Below are positions 42,486-49,766 of a stretch of 64,000 nucleotides of DNA, piece after piece. The notes under the pieces are model-generated. The model had not been told where the DNA came from. It did not search any database and worked only from the letters and a program-made list of their open reading frames with translations. The number at the start of each line of letters is the position of its first letter. The first letter of the stretch is position 1. The position numbers and the translations under genes are program-made. Source of the DNA: Streptomyces sp. IMTB 2501 (GTDB lineage: Bacteria; Actinomycetota; Actinomycetes; Streptomycetales; Streptomycetaceae); assembly GCF_001953885.1 (NCBI RefSeq), contig NZ_MQUS01000012.1, forward strand, positions 186,001-250,000. Direction: 5' to 3'.

Positions 42486-43382
42486 GTGAGTCCGGTTCAG
42501 TCGTCGTCCCCCCAGCCGTCGTCCCTTCCGCGCAATCCCGTCGGCGGTCATGTCCCCGTGGCCGGGGGCCTGCACTCGGTGGGGCTGTCGTACGCCCATG
42601 ATCTGAAGGCGGAGACCGTGCAGGTCTTCGTCGCCAATCCGCGCGGGTGGGCGACGCCCGCGGGAAACCCCCGGCAGGACGAGGCGTTCCGTCAGGCGTG
42701 CGCCGAGGAGTCGATCCCCGCGTATGTGCACGCCCCCTATCTGATCAACTTCGGCTCGCACACCGAGGCGACCGTGGAGCGGTCGGTGGAGTCACTGCGG
42801 CACTCGCTGCGGCGCGGGCGGGAGATCGGCGCGCTGGGCGTGGTCGTGCACACCGGGAGCGCGACCGGCGGGCGGGCCCGGGAGGTGGCGCTGAAGCAGG
42901 TGGGCGCGCATCTGCTGCCGCTGCTGGACGAGCTGACCCACGACGACGACCCGTTCCTGCTGCTGGAGTCGACCGCGGGGCAAGGGGCCTCGCTCTGTGC
43001 CCGCACCTGGGACTTCGGGCCGTACTTCGAGGTTCTGGACGCCCATCCGAAGCTCGGTGTGTGCCTGGACACCTGCCATGTCTTCGCCGCCGGGCACGAT
43101 CTGACCGGCCCGAGCGGCATGCACCAGACCCTGGACCTGCTGGTGGACACCGTCGGCGAGGGCCGGCTGAAGCTGATCCACGCCAACGACTCCAAGGACG
43201 TGGCCGGCGCGCACAAGGACCGGCACGAGAACATCGGCGCCGGCCATATCGGCGAGGACCCGTTCCGCGCCCTGATGACCCACCCCGCGACCGAGGGCGT
43301 ACCCCTGATCATCGAGACGCCGGGCGGCAAGGAAGGGCACGCGGCGGACGTGGAGCGGCTGAAGAAACTGCGCGACGGATGA
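42486..43382 (+). CDS. nfo: Deoxyribonuclease IV (Nfo-type AP endonuclease)
   Basis: A 298-residue TIM-barrel zinc enzyme of the AP endonuclease 2 family. It shows GLHSVGLSYAH near the N-terminus, PAYVHAPYLINFGSHTE, GVVVHTGSATGGRAREVALK, LLESTAGQG, GVCLDTCHVFAAGHDL, LIHANDSKDVAGAHKDRHEN and IIETPGGKEGHAADV; His, Glu and Asp residues in these blocks are the zinc ligands. It incises abasic sites and acts on damaged 3' ends. The start is GTG 42486, 58 bases after the kinase stop. Another GTG at 42484 is out of frame. Confidence 0.95.
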   Translation: MSPVQSSSPQPSSLPRNPVGGHVPVAGGLHSVGLSYAHDLKAETVQVFVANPRGWATPAGNPRQDEAFRQACAEESIPAYVHAPYLINFGSHTEATVERSVESLRHSLRRGREIGALGVVVHTGSATGGRAREVALKQVGAHLLPLLDELTHDDDPFLLLESTAGQGASLCARTWDFGPYFEVLDAHPKLGVCLDTCHVFAAGHDLTGPSGMHQTLDLLVDTVGEGRLKLIHANDSKDVAGAHKDRHENIGAGHIGEDPFRALMTHPATEGVPLIIETPGGKEGHAADVERLKKLRDG

Positions 43383-43414
43383 CCCCGGGAATACCCCGGT
43401 ACCACCGCTGAGGA

Positions 43415-44047
43415 CTACAGCTCCGGGCCGTCTCCCGGTTCCTCCTGGTAGGAGTAGCGCTGTTCCTTCCAGGGGTCGCCGATGTTGTGGTAGCCGCGTT
43501 CCTCCCAGAAACCGCGGCGATCGGCGGTCATGTACTCGACGCCGCGGACCCATTTGGGGCCCTTCCAGGCGTACAGGTGGGGCACGATCAGGCGGACCGG
43601 GAAGCCGTGCTCGGCGGTGAGGAGTTCGCCGTCCTTGTGGGTGGCGAAGATCGTGCGGTCCGAGGTGAAGTCGGACAGGCGGAGGTTCGAGCTGAAGCCG
43701 TACTCCGCCCAGACCATCACATGGGTGACGTCCGGCGCCGGCGGGGCCAGGTCGAGGATGGCGCGGGCGGGGATGCCGCCCCACTCCGCGCCGGTCATGC
43801 TGAACTTCGTCACGCAGTGCAGATCGGCGACCACGGTGGTGTACGGCAGGGCCGTGAACTCCTCGTGGCCCCAGGTGTGCTTGTCGCCGTCGGCGGTGGC
43901 GCCGAAGACCCGGAACTCCCAGCGCTCGGGCCGGAACTTCGGGACGGGCCCGTAGTGCGTGACCGGCCAGCCGCGCTGGAGCCGCTGACCCGGCGGAAGC
44001 TCGGACCCTGCCGCTGCCCCAGACTCTCGCTCCACCGGATGACCCAT
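43415..44047 (-). CDS. Molybdopterin-dependent oxidoreductase (sulfite-oxidase fold)
   Basis: A 210-residue protein. It contains the sulfite oxidase/YedY-type molybdopterin domain: ADLHCVTKFSMTGAEWGGIP, in which the cysteine is the expected Mo ligand, and HGFPVRLIVPHLYAWKGPKW. It lacks a Tat signal and haem domain, so it is probably cytoplasmic and small, like the family of actinobacterial single-domain proteins. I start at ATG 44047 (MGHPVERES); the frame upstream is not coding. It converges with nfo and is divergent from bfr. Substrate and electron partner are unknown. Confidence 0.9.
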   Translation of the reverse strand: MGHPVERESGAAAGSELPPGQRLQRGWPVTHYGPVPKFRPERWEFRVFGATADGDKHTWGHEEFTALPYTTVVADLHCVTKFSMTGAEWGGIPARAILDLAPPAPDVTHVMVWAEYGFSSNLRLSDFTSDRTIFATHKDGELLTAEHGFPVRLIVPHLYAWKGPKWVRGVEYMTADRRGFWEERGYHNIGDPWKEQRYSYQEEPGDGPEL

Positions 44048-44233
44048 GTATCCATCCTGACAGACCTCGGGCAGTGCCCTTGACCACCCGTCCACCCTTA
44101 CCCATGAACCGGACAACAGCCACCAAGACAGGGCGAACTTACTAAGCATCCACTTACTGGACGATCTTCGTTGCCGATGCAATCATGCGGCCGCATACAC
44201 GCCTCCCCGTTTCCCGTGGAAGGAGCCTCTGCG

Positions 44234-44716
44234 ATGCAGGGCGACCCCGAGGTCATCGAGTTCCTCAACGAGCAGCTCACCGGCGAGCTGACCGCGATCA
44301 ACCAGTACTTCCTGCACGCGAAGATGCAGGAGAACTTCGGCTGGTACAAGCTCGCCAAGTACACGCGGCACGAGTCGTTCGACGAGATGAAGCACGCGGA
44401 GGTGCTCACCGACCGGATCCTGTTCCTGGAGGGGCTGCCCAACTACCAGCGGCTCTTCCACGTCCGTGTCGGACAGACGGTGAAGGAGATGTTCGAGGCC
44501 GACCGGCAGATCGAGGTGGAGGCGATCGACCGGCTGCGGCGCGGCATCAAGGTGATGCGCGACAAGGGCGACGTCACGTCCGCGAACATCTTCGAGGACA
44601 TCCTCGCCGACGAGGAGCAGCACATCGACTATCTCGACACCCAGCTGGAGCTGGTGGAGAAGCTCGGCGAGGCGCTCTACATCTCGCAGATCATCGAGCA
44701 GCCCGAGAGCAGCTAG
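44234..44716 (+). CDS. bfr: Bacterioferritin
   Basis: A 160-residue four-helix ferritin. Ferroxidase ligands are visible: Glu18, Glu51, His54 (ESFDEMKHAE) and the second-half EEQHIDYL. Met52 is the haem-binding methionine that distinguishes bacterioferritin. It oxidises and stores iron as a 24-mer. The start is ATG 44234, with GGAAGGAG just before. Its stop overlaps the convergent bfd stop through the palindrome CTAG. Confidence 0.97.
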   Translation: MQGDPEVIEFLNEQLTGELTAINQYFLHAKMQENFGWYKLAKYTRHESFDEMKHAEVLTDRILFLEGLPNYQRLFHVRVGQTVKEMFEADRQIEVEAIDRLRRGIKVMRDKGDVTSANIFEDILADEEQHIDYLDTQLELVEKLGEALYISQIIEQPESS

Positions 44717-45024
44717 GCGCTCCGCGGGAGGGGCCGAGGCAAGCCGTCGATCGCCTGCGAGCCTGTCGCGGCTGGTCGCGCAGTTCCTCGCGCCCCTTCG
44801 GAGAGCTCGCCCGGCAGCGCCGTGAGCACGGGCTTGCCCTGGTCGGCCAGCTCGCGGCGCGGGCAGGCGCCCCGGCCCAGCAGCGCCTGGATCCGGCGGA
44901 CACACGAACCGCAGTCCGTGCCCGCCTTGCAGGCGGAGGCGATCTGGCGGGGGGTGCAGGCGCCGTCCTCCGCGTGCTGCTTGACCTGGGCCTCGGTGAT
45001 GCCGAAGCAGCTGCAGACGTACAC
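44713..45024 (-). CDS. bfd: Bacterioferritin-associated ferredoxin-like [2Fe-2S] protein
   Basis: A 103-residue protein. The Bfd domain (residues 1-50, MYVCSCFGITEAQVKQHAE) has four cysteines at 4, 6, 38 and 41 (DCGSC) for a [2Fe-2S] cluster. In Pseudomonas, Bfd reduces stored Fe3+ in Bfr to release iron (established). Here it is convergent with bfr and likely induced under iron limitation, because a candidate IdeR/DmdR box lies at 45072-45090 just upstream. The last 26-28 residues (ARGTARPAATGSQAIDGLPR) are the translation of a dispersed Streptomyces repeat (44755-44805) and are not part of the domain. Most Bfd proteins are shorter. Confidence 0.92.
   Translation of the reverse strand: MYVCSCFGITEAQVKQHAEDGACTPRQIASACKAGTDCGSCVRRIQALLGRGACPRRELADQGKPVLTALPGELSEGARGTARPAATGSQAIDGLPRPLPRSA
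44755..44805. repeat. Dispersed repeat, variant of family A, inside the bfd tail
   Basis: GCGAGCCTGTCGCGGCTGG followed by TCGCGCAGTTCCTCGCGCCC. It is a Streptomyces intergenic repeat (GGCTGGTCGCGCAG plus TTCC and GCGCCCC) lying within the last codons of bfd and translated as its C-terminal tail. Confidence 0.7.
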
Positions 45025-45071
45025 GCGGATTCACCTCCCGACGGGATCGCTGTCTTGGTGCCATCCCCTTG

Positions 45072-45090
45072 ATCGGTGAGGCAAACCTAA
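45072..45090 (-). promoter_or_regulatory. Iron box (IdeR/DmdR-type) upstream of bfd
   Basis: Read on the minus strand the 19-mer TTAGGTTTGCCTCACCGAT matches the actinobacterial iron-box consensus TTAGGTTAGGCTCACCTAA at 15 of 19 positions. It is centred about 57 bases upstream of the bfd start. Iron-bound repressor would shut off bfd when iron is plentiful. Confidence 0.75.
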
Positions 45091-45125
45091 CCTTACCCGT
45101 CGCACAGGGTCCGCAAAAGTGGTCA

Positions 45126-45155
45126 GGGGCGCGGATCCCATGTGATCCGCGCCCC
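45126..45155 (-). terminator. Hairpin terminator after the DAHP synthase gene
   Basis: Perfect 12-bp arms (45126-45137 and 45144-45155) with a 6-base loop, 27 bases after the aroH stop on the minus strand. It separates aroH from the bfd promoter region. Confidence 0.85.
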
Positions 45156-45182
45156 AGATGCCCTGTGGTCCAGCCGACGCCG

Positions 45183-46535
45183 CTACTGGTCCCGGTACAT
45201 CTCCGCGACCAGGAAGGCCAGGTCCAGCGACTGGCTGCGGTTCAGCCGGGGGTCGCAGGCCGTCTCGTAGCGCTGGTGCAGGTCGTCGACGAAGATCTCG
45301 TCGCCGCCGCCCACGCACTCGGTGACGTCGTCGCCGGTCAGCTCCACGTGGATGCCGCCCGGGTGGGTGCCGAGCGCCTTGTGGACCTCGAAGAAGCCCT
45401 TGACCTCGTCGAGCACGTCGTCGAAGCGGCGGGTCTTGTGCCCGGAGGCCGCCTCGAAGGTGTTGCCGTGCATCGGGTCGGTCACCCAGGCCACCGTCGC
45501 ACCGGACGCCGTGACCTTCTCCACCAGCTCAGGAAGCTTGTCACGGATCTTGTCGGCGCCCATCCGGACGATGAAGGTCAGCCGGCCCGGCTCCCGCTCG
45601 GGGTCGAGGCGGTCGATGTACTTCAGCGCGTCCTCGGCCGTCGTGGCCGGGCCGAGCTTGATGCCGATCGGGTTGCGGATCTGCGAGGCGAACTCGATGT
45701 GCGCGCCGTCCAGCTGCCGGGTGCGCTCACCGACCCACACCATGTGCGCGGAGACGTCGTACAGCTTGCCGGTGCGCGAGTCGACCCGGGTCAGCGCGGA
45801 CTCGTAGTCCAGCAGCAGCGCCTCGTGCGAGGAGTACAGCTCGACGGTCTTGAACTCCTCCGGGTCCGTGCCACAGGCCCGCATGAAGTTCAGCGCGTTG
45901 TCGATCTCGCGGGCGAGCTGCTCGTAACGCTGGCCCGACGGCGAGGTCTTCACGAAGTCCTGGTTCCAGGCGTGCACCTGGCGCAGGTCCGCGTAACCGC
46001 CGGTGGTGAAGGCGCGCACCAGGTTCAGCGTGGACGCCGAGGCGTGGTACATGCGCTTCAGCCGCTCGGGGTCCGGGATGCGGGACGCCTCGGTGAAGTC
46101 GAAGCCGTTGACGGAGTCGCCCCGGTACACCGGGAGCGTCACGCCGTCGCGGGTCTCCATCGGCTTGGAGCGCGGCTTGGAGTACTGCCCCGCGATACGG
46201 CCGACCTTCACCACGGGCACGGCGGCCGCGTAGGTGAGGACGGCACCCATCTGGAGCAGCGTCTTCAGCTTGTTGCGGATGTGGTCGGCGGACACCGCGT
46301 CGAAGGCCTCGGCGCAGTCGCCGCCCTGGAGGAGGAACGCCTCACCCCTGGCGACGGCCGCCATCCGGGCGCGCAGCTGGTCGCACTCGCCCGCGAAGAC
46401 GAGCGGCGGATACGACTCGAGGTCCGCGATCACTGCGCGCAGAGCCTCGGTGTCGGGGTACTCGGGCTGCTGCGCCGCGGGCAGGTTTCGCCAGGTGTTG
46501 CCAGCGCTCGGGCTGGTCTTAGCGTTCACGGTCAC
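45183..46535 (-). CDS. aroH: Class II DAHP synthase (first step of the shikimate pathway)
   Basis: A 450-residue TIM-barrel enzyme condensing PEP and erythrose-4-phosphate. Class II blocks are clear: FAGECDQLRARM, LLQGGDCAEAF, GRIAGQYSKPRSKP, SSHEALLLDYESALTR, PIGIKLGP, VTDPMHGNT and GGIHVELTGDDVTECVGGGD. It is the plant/actinobacterial type, in which Cys, His and Glu residues bind the metal. Two neighbouring GTG codons (46535, 46529) could start it; the first gives the usual MTVNAKTSPSAGNTW. It is divergent from the tryptophan leader and TrpEG, with about 117 bases between. Confidence 0.97.
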   Translation of the reverse strand: MTVNAKTSPSAGNTWRNLPAAQQPEYPDTEALRAVIADLESYPPLVFAGECDQLRARMAAVARGEAFLLQGGDCAEAFDAVSADHIRNKLKTLLQMGAVLTYAAAVPVVKVGRIAGQYSKPRSKPMETRDGVTLPVYRGDSVNGFDFTEASRIPDPERLKRMYHASASTLNLVRAFTTGGYADLRQVHAWNQDFVKTSPSGQRYEQLAREIDNALNFMRACGTDPEEFKTVELYSSHEALLLDYESALTRVDSRTGKLYDVSAHMVWVGERTRQLDGAHIEFASQIRNPIGIKLGPATTAEDALKYIDRLDPEREPGRLTFIVRMGADKIRDKLPELVEKVTASGATVAWVTDPMHGNTFEAASGHKTRRFDDVLDEVKGFFEVHKALGTHPGGIHVELTGDDVTECVGGGDEIFVDDLHQRYETACDPRLNRSQSLDLAFLVAEMYRDQ

Positions 46536-46651
46536 CTCGTAAACATTACGGGGTCGTGTCGTATGACCCCTCTTCTGGCTCGAAGAGTGAGACGCGATGA
46601 CTGTTCCGTGGACGCCGCCGGGCGGCGGACGGGTGCGGTAGGGTTTCTGCC

Positions 46652-46708
46652 ATGTTCGCGCTTTCGACCCAGAACTGGTGGTGGACCGCTTCTCCGGCGG
46701 CCCACTGA
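46652..46708 (+). CDS. trpL: Tryptophan leader peptide (attenuator peptide)
   Basis: An 18-codon open frame, MFALSTQNWWWTASPAAH, with three consecutive Trp codons at 46676-46684 and TGA at 46706-46708. It ends 20 bases before the attenuator hairpin at 46729-46755, upstream of trpEG. Stalling at the Trp codons leaves GGCGGCC (46696-46702) free to pair with GGCCGCC (46733-46739), the left arm of the terminator. This is the classical attenuation layout; a fused trpEG with attenuation has been described in Streptomyces venezuelae. It is too short for ordinary gene callers. Confidence 0.93.
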   Translation: MFALSTQNWWWTASPAAH

Positions 46709-46728
46709 TCGCGCGTACCCAGACTTCG

Positions 46729-46755
46729 CGAAGGCCGCCCGAGGGGCGGCCTTCG
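46729..46755 (+). terminator. Trp attenuator hairpin
   Basis: A perfect 12-bp stem (46729-46740 and 46744-46755) with a GAG loop. The competing antiterminator would pair leader segment 46696-46702 with 46733-46739. It lacks a T-run, as is usual in Streptomyces. Confidence 0.88.
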
Positions 46756-46789
46756 GTGTGTCCGGGGTCGTTCCTCACCGATATCGATC

Positions 46790-46831
46790 GCATCGGCCGA
46801 CGTCGACATACATCGACCGGCATCGGCCGAC
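46790..46831 (+). repeat. Direct repeat in the trpEG leader
   Basis: GCATCGGCCGAC occurs at 46790-46801 and 46820-46831 with a 30-base period, in a CGAT/CGAC-rich leader between the attenuator and trpEG. The function is unknown. Confidence 0.7.
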
Positions 46832-46856
46832 ATCGCCGGAAGAGGAACCGAGGACC

Positions 46857-48737
46857 ATGGACCTGTCACAGCTCCTGCACGACGACCGCCCCTTCGCCCT
46901 GCTCCGCCGCCGCACCCCGGGCCGCGACGAGCACCTGGTGGAGCTGCTGATCGGCCCGGTGACCGGCCGCGACCGGCTCGCCGACCTGCCCGAGGAGGGC
47001 CTCGCGCTGGTCCCGTTCCGGCAGATCCGCGAGCGCGGCTTCGACGTCCGCGACGACGGCACCCCGCTGCTGGTGCTGACGCCTGAGGAGTCGTACGAGA
47101 TCCCGCTCGACGTGGCCCTGTCCCGGCTCCCGGCACACGAAGTGCGGGTCGAGGGCGGTGGCTTCGACGTCGACGACGTGGCGTACGGCGAGATCGTCGG
47201 GCGGGTGCTGGCGGAGGAGATCGGCCGGGGCGAGGGCGCGAACTTCGTGATCCGGCGGACGTACGAGGGCGAGATCCCCGGGTTCGGCCGGGCCGACGCG
47301 CTCGCGCTGTTCCGGCGGCTGCTGGAGGGCGAGCGGGGCGCGTACTGGACGTTCGTCGTGCACACCGGGGAGCGCACGCTGGTGGGGGCCAGCCCCGAGG
47401 TGCATGTGCGGATGTCCGGCGGGACGGTCGTGATGAATCCGATCAGCGGGACGTACCGGTATCCCGCCGAGGGGCCGACGCCGGAGCATCTGCTCGACTT
47501 CCTCGCCGACGGGAAGGAGATCGAGGAGCTGTCGATGGTCGTCGACGAGGAACTGAAGATGATGTGCACCGTCGGCGACATGGGCGGGGTCGTCGTCGGG
47601 CCGCGGCTGAAGGAGATGGCGCACCTCGCGCACACCGAGTACGAACTGCGCGGGAAGTCCTCCCTGGATGTGCGGGAGGTGCTGAGGGAGACCATGTTCG
47701 CCGCGACGGTGACCGGGTCGCCGGTGCAGAACGCGTGCCGGGTCATCGAGCGGCACGAGGTGGGGGGACGCGGGTACTACGCCGGTGCCCTGGCGCTCCT
47801 GGGCCGGGACTCCGGGGGCGCCCAGACCCTGGACTCCCCCATCCTGATCCGCACCGCCGACATCGGCACCGACGGACATCTGCGCGTCCCGGTCGGCGCG
47901 ACGCTGGTGCGCGGCTCGGATCCGGCGAGCGAGGTCGCGGAGACCCACGCGAAGGCGGCGGGCGTGCTCGCGGCCCTCGGGGTACGGCCGTCCCGGCCGC
48001 GGGCGGAGCGGGAGCGGCTCCGGCTGGCCGACGACCCGCGGGTGCGGGCGGCGCTGGACGGCCGCAGGGCGGCGCTCGCGCCCTTCTGGCTGCGGATGCA
48101 GGAGCGGCAGGAGGCGCTTCAGGGCCATGCCCTGGTCGTCGACGGTGAGGACACCTTCACCGCGATGCTGGCGCATGTACTGCGCTCGGCCGGTCTGGAG
48201 GTGACGGTACGGCGGTACGACGAGCCGGGGCTGCGGGCCGCCGTGCTCGGGCACGAGGGCCCGGTGGTGCTCGGCCCCGGACCGGGCGACCCGGCGGATC
48301 TCGCCGACCCGAAGATGCGGTTCCTGCGGGGGCTGACCGCCACGGTGATCCGGGAGCACCGGCACGGGGTGCTGGGGGTCTGCCTCGGCCACGAGCTGAT
48401 CGCGGCCGAGCTGGGGCTGGACATCGTCCGCAAGGAGGTGCCGCACCAGGGGGCGCAGACCACGATCGACCTGTTCGGGCGGGCCGAGACCGTCGGCTTC
48501 TACAACAGCTTCGTGGCCCGCTGCGACGACGAGGCGGCCCGGGAACTGGCCGCGCACGGGGTGGCGGTGAGCCGGGCGGCGGGCGGCGAGGTGCATGCGC
48601 TGCGCGGCCCCGGCTTCGCGGGCGTCCAGTTCCACCCGGAGTCGGTCCTCAGCCTGAACGGGGCCGCGGTGGTGCGGGAGCTGGTGGGTCAGCTGCGCGG
48701 CACGAGCACGTTCTCCGAAGGCCGGCCCGCCGTGTAG
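46857..48737 (+). CDS. trpEG: Fused anthranilate synthase TrpE-TrpG
   Basis: A 626-residue fusion. The N-terminal part (about 1-425) is the chorismate-binding synthase: GEIPGFGRADALALFRRLL, NPISGTYRYPAEGPT, DEELKMMCTVGDMGG and ETMFAATVTGSPVQNACRVI. The C-terminal part (about 435-626) is the glutamine amidotransferase: LGPGPGDPADLADP, GVCLGHELIAAELG with the catalytic Cys, and GVQFHPESVL. It makes anthranilate from chorismate and glutamine. The start ATG 46857 follows the attenuator by about 100 bases. It ends with a 49-bp convergent overlap with the D-2-hydroxyacid dehydrogenase gene. The fusion is a phenazine/tryptophan-type enzyme common in Streptomyces. Confidence 0.96.
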   Translation: MDLSQLLHDDRPFALLRRRTPGRDEHLVELLIGPVTGRDRLADLPEEGLALVPFRQIRERGFDVRDDGTPLLVLTPEESYEIPLDVALSRLPAHEVRVEGGGFDVDDVAYGEIVGRVLAEEIGRGEGANFVIRRTYEGEIPGFGRADALALFRRLLEGERGAYWTFVVHTGERTLVGASPEVHVRMSGGTVVMNPISGTYRYPAEGPTPEHLLDFLADGKEIEELSMVVDEELKMMCTVGDMGGVVVGPRLKEMAHLAHTEYELRGKSSLDVREVLRETMFAATVTGSPVQNACRVIERHEVGGRGYYAGALALLGRDSGGAQTLDSPILIRTADIGTDGHLRVPVGATLVRGSDPASEVAETHAKAAGVLAALGVRPSRPRAERERLRLADDPRVRAALDGRRAALAPFWLRMQERQEALQGHALVVDGEDTFTAMLAHVLRSAGLEVTVRRYDEPGLRAAVLGHEGPVVLGPGPGDPADLADPKMRFLRGLTATVIREHRHGVLGVCLGHELIAAELGLDIVRKEVPHQGAQTTIDLFGRAETVGFYNSFVARCDDEAARELAAHGVAVSRAAGGEVHALRGPGFAGVQFHPESVLSLNGAAVVRELVGQLRGTSTFSEGRPAV

Positions 48738-49684
48738 TCCAGGACGTTGCGCACGGTGGCGTCGACGATCTGCCCGACGGCGTCCTCGGTGTAGTACGCC
48801 TGGTGCGAGGTGACCAGGACGTTCGGGAAGGTGACCAGGCGGGCCAGGGTGTCGTCCTCGATGGCCTCCAGGGACTTGTCGAGGAAGAACAGGCCCGCCT
48901 CGGACTCGTAGACGTCCAGGCCGACACCCGTGAAGCGGCCCCCGCGCAGCTCGGCGACGAGGGCCGCGGTGTCGACGAGGCCGCCGCGGCTGGAGTTGAC
49001 CAGGATCGCGTCGTCCTTCATCGCCTTCAGGGCGGCGGCGTCGATCAGGTGCTGGGTCTCGGGCATCAGTGGGACGTGCAGGCTGACCAGGTCGGACTCG
49101 GCGAGCAGCTGGTCCTTCGGGACGTACGTCATGCCGAGCCTGAGGCAGGCCGGGTTCTCGGCCATGTCCCAGCCGAGCAGGCGCATCCCGTGGCCGTGGG
49201 CGATCCGGGTGAACGCCGCGCCGATCTTGCCGGTGCCGAGGACGCCGACGGTGCGGCCGTGCATGTCGCGGCCCATGAGCCCGTCGAGGCGGAAGTCGAA
49301 GTCGCGGGTGCGGGTCGCCGCGCGGACGATACGGCGGTTGACGGCCATGGCCAGGGTCCAGGCGAACTCGGCCACCGAGTGGGGCGAGTAGGACGAGACG
49401 CGGGCGACGGTCATGCCGAGGCGTTCGGCGGCGTCGAGGTCGATGTTGTTGTAGCCGGTGGAGCGCTGGGCGACCATCCGGGTGCCGCCCGCGGCGAGGG
49501 TTTCCAGGACGTGGGGGCCGAGGTCGGCGTTGACGCTGGTGGAGATCACCTCGTGGCCGGTGGCGATGGGGGCGGTGTCCGCGTTGAGGAAGACGTCGAG
49601 GCAGCGGACGTCGTGGTGACCGGCGAAGGCACGCTCGATCAACGGCCGCTCGTCCGCCTGCACGCCGAAGGCCAGGACTTCCAC
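48689..49684 (-). CDS. D-2-hydroxyacid dehydrogenase (D-lactate dehydrogenase-like)
   Basis: A 331-residue NAD-dependent enzyme. The NAD-binding core is GRDMHGRTVGVLGTGKIGAA (about residues 138-157). Catalytic segments are STGYNNIDLDAAERLG, LVNSSRGGLVDT (Arg), a Glu in GLDVYESEAGLFF and TSHQAYYTEDA (His). It most resembles LdhA, reducing pyruvate to D-lactate or acting on related 2-oxoacids. Its 3' end overlaps the convergent trpEG by 49 bases, and pfkA lies 82 bases upstream in the same orientation, with a terminator between. Confidence 0.95.
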   Translation of the reverse strand: MEVLAFGVQADERPLIERAFAGHHDVRCLDVFLNADTAPIATGHEVISTSVNADLGPHVLETLAAGGTRMVAQRSTGYNNIDLDAAERLGMTVARVSSYSPHSVAEFAWTLAMAVNRRIVRAATRTRDFDFRLDGLMGRDMHGRTVGVLGTGKIGAAFTRIAHGHGMRLLGWDMAENPACLRLGMTYVPKDQLLAESDLVSLHVPLMPETQHLIDAAALKAMKDDAILVNSSRGGLVDTAALVAELRGGRFTGVGLDVYESEAGLFFLDKSLEAIEDDTLARLVTFPNVLVTSHQAYYTEDAVGQIVDATVRNVLDYTAGRPSENVLVPRS

Positions 49685-49702
49685 GGTTGCTCCTGGTTGT
49701 CT

Positions 49703-49735
49703 GGGCTGTGGGCCGAGACATACGGCCCACAGCCC
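49703..49735 (-). terminator. Hairpin terminator after pfkA
   Basis: A perfect 13-bp stem (49703-49715 and 49723-49735) with a 7-base loop, 31 bases after the pfkA stop on the minus strand. It lies 18 bases before the dehydrogenase start, so the two are probably separate transcription units. Confidence 0.8.
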
Positions 49736-49766
49736 TGGGGTGCCGGTCAGTGCCGGTAAGTGGCGG

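Noticed and set aside
45183..46823. A longer DAHP synthase starting at 46823
   Set aside because: The extra residues cover the trp leader and attenuator on the other strand and are not family-like. The enzyme has the normal 450 residues from GTG 46535.
45069..46856. An open plus-strand frame running from 45069 into trpEG, as if trpEG were about 1200 residues
   Set aside because: The first 600 residues are antisense to DAHP synthase and run over the attenuator; trpEG similarity begins only at ATG 46857.
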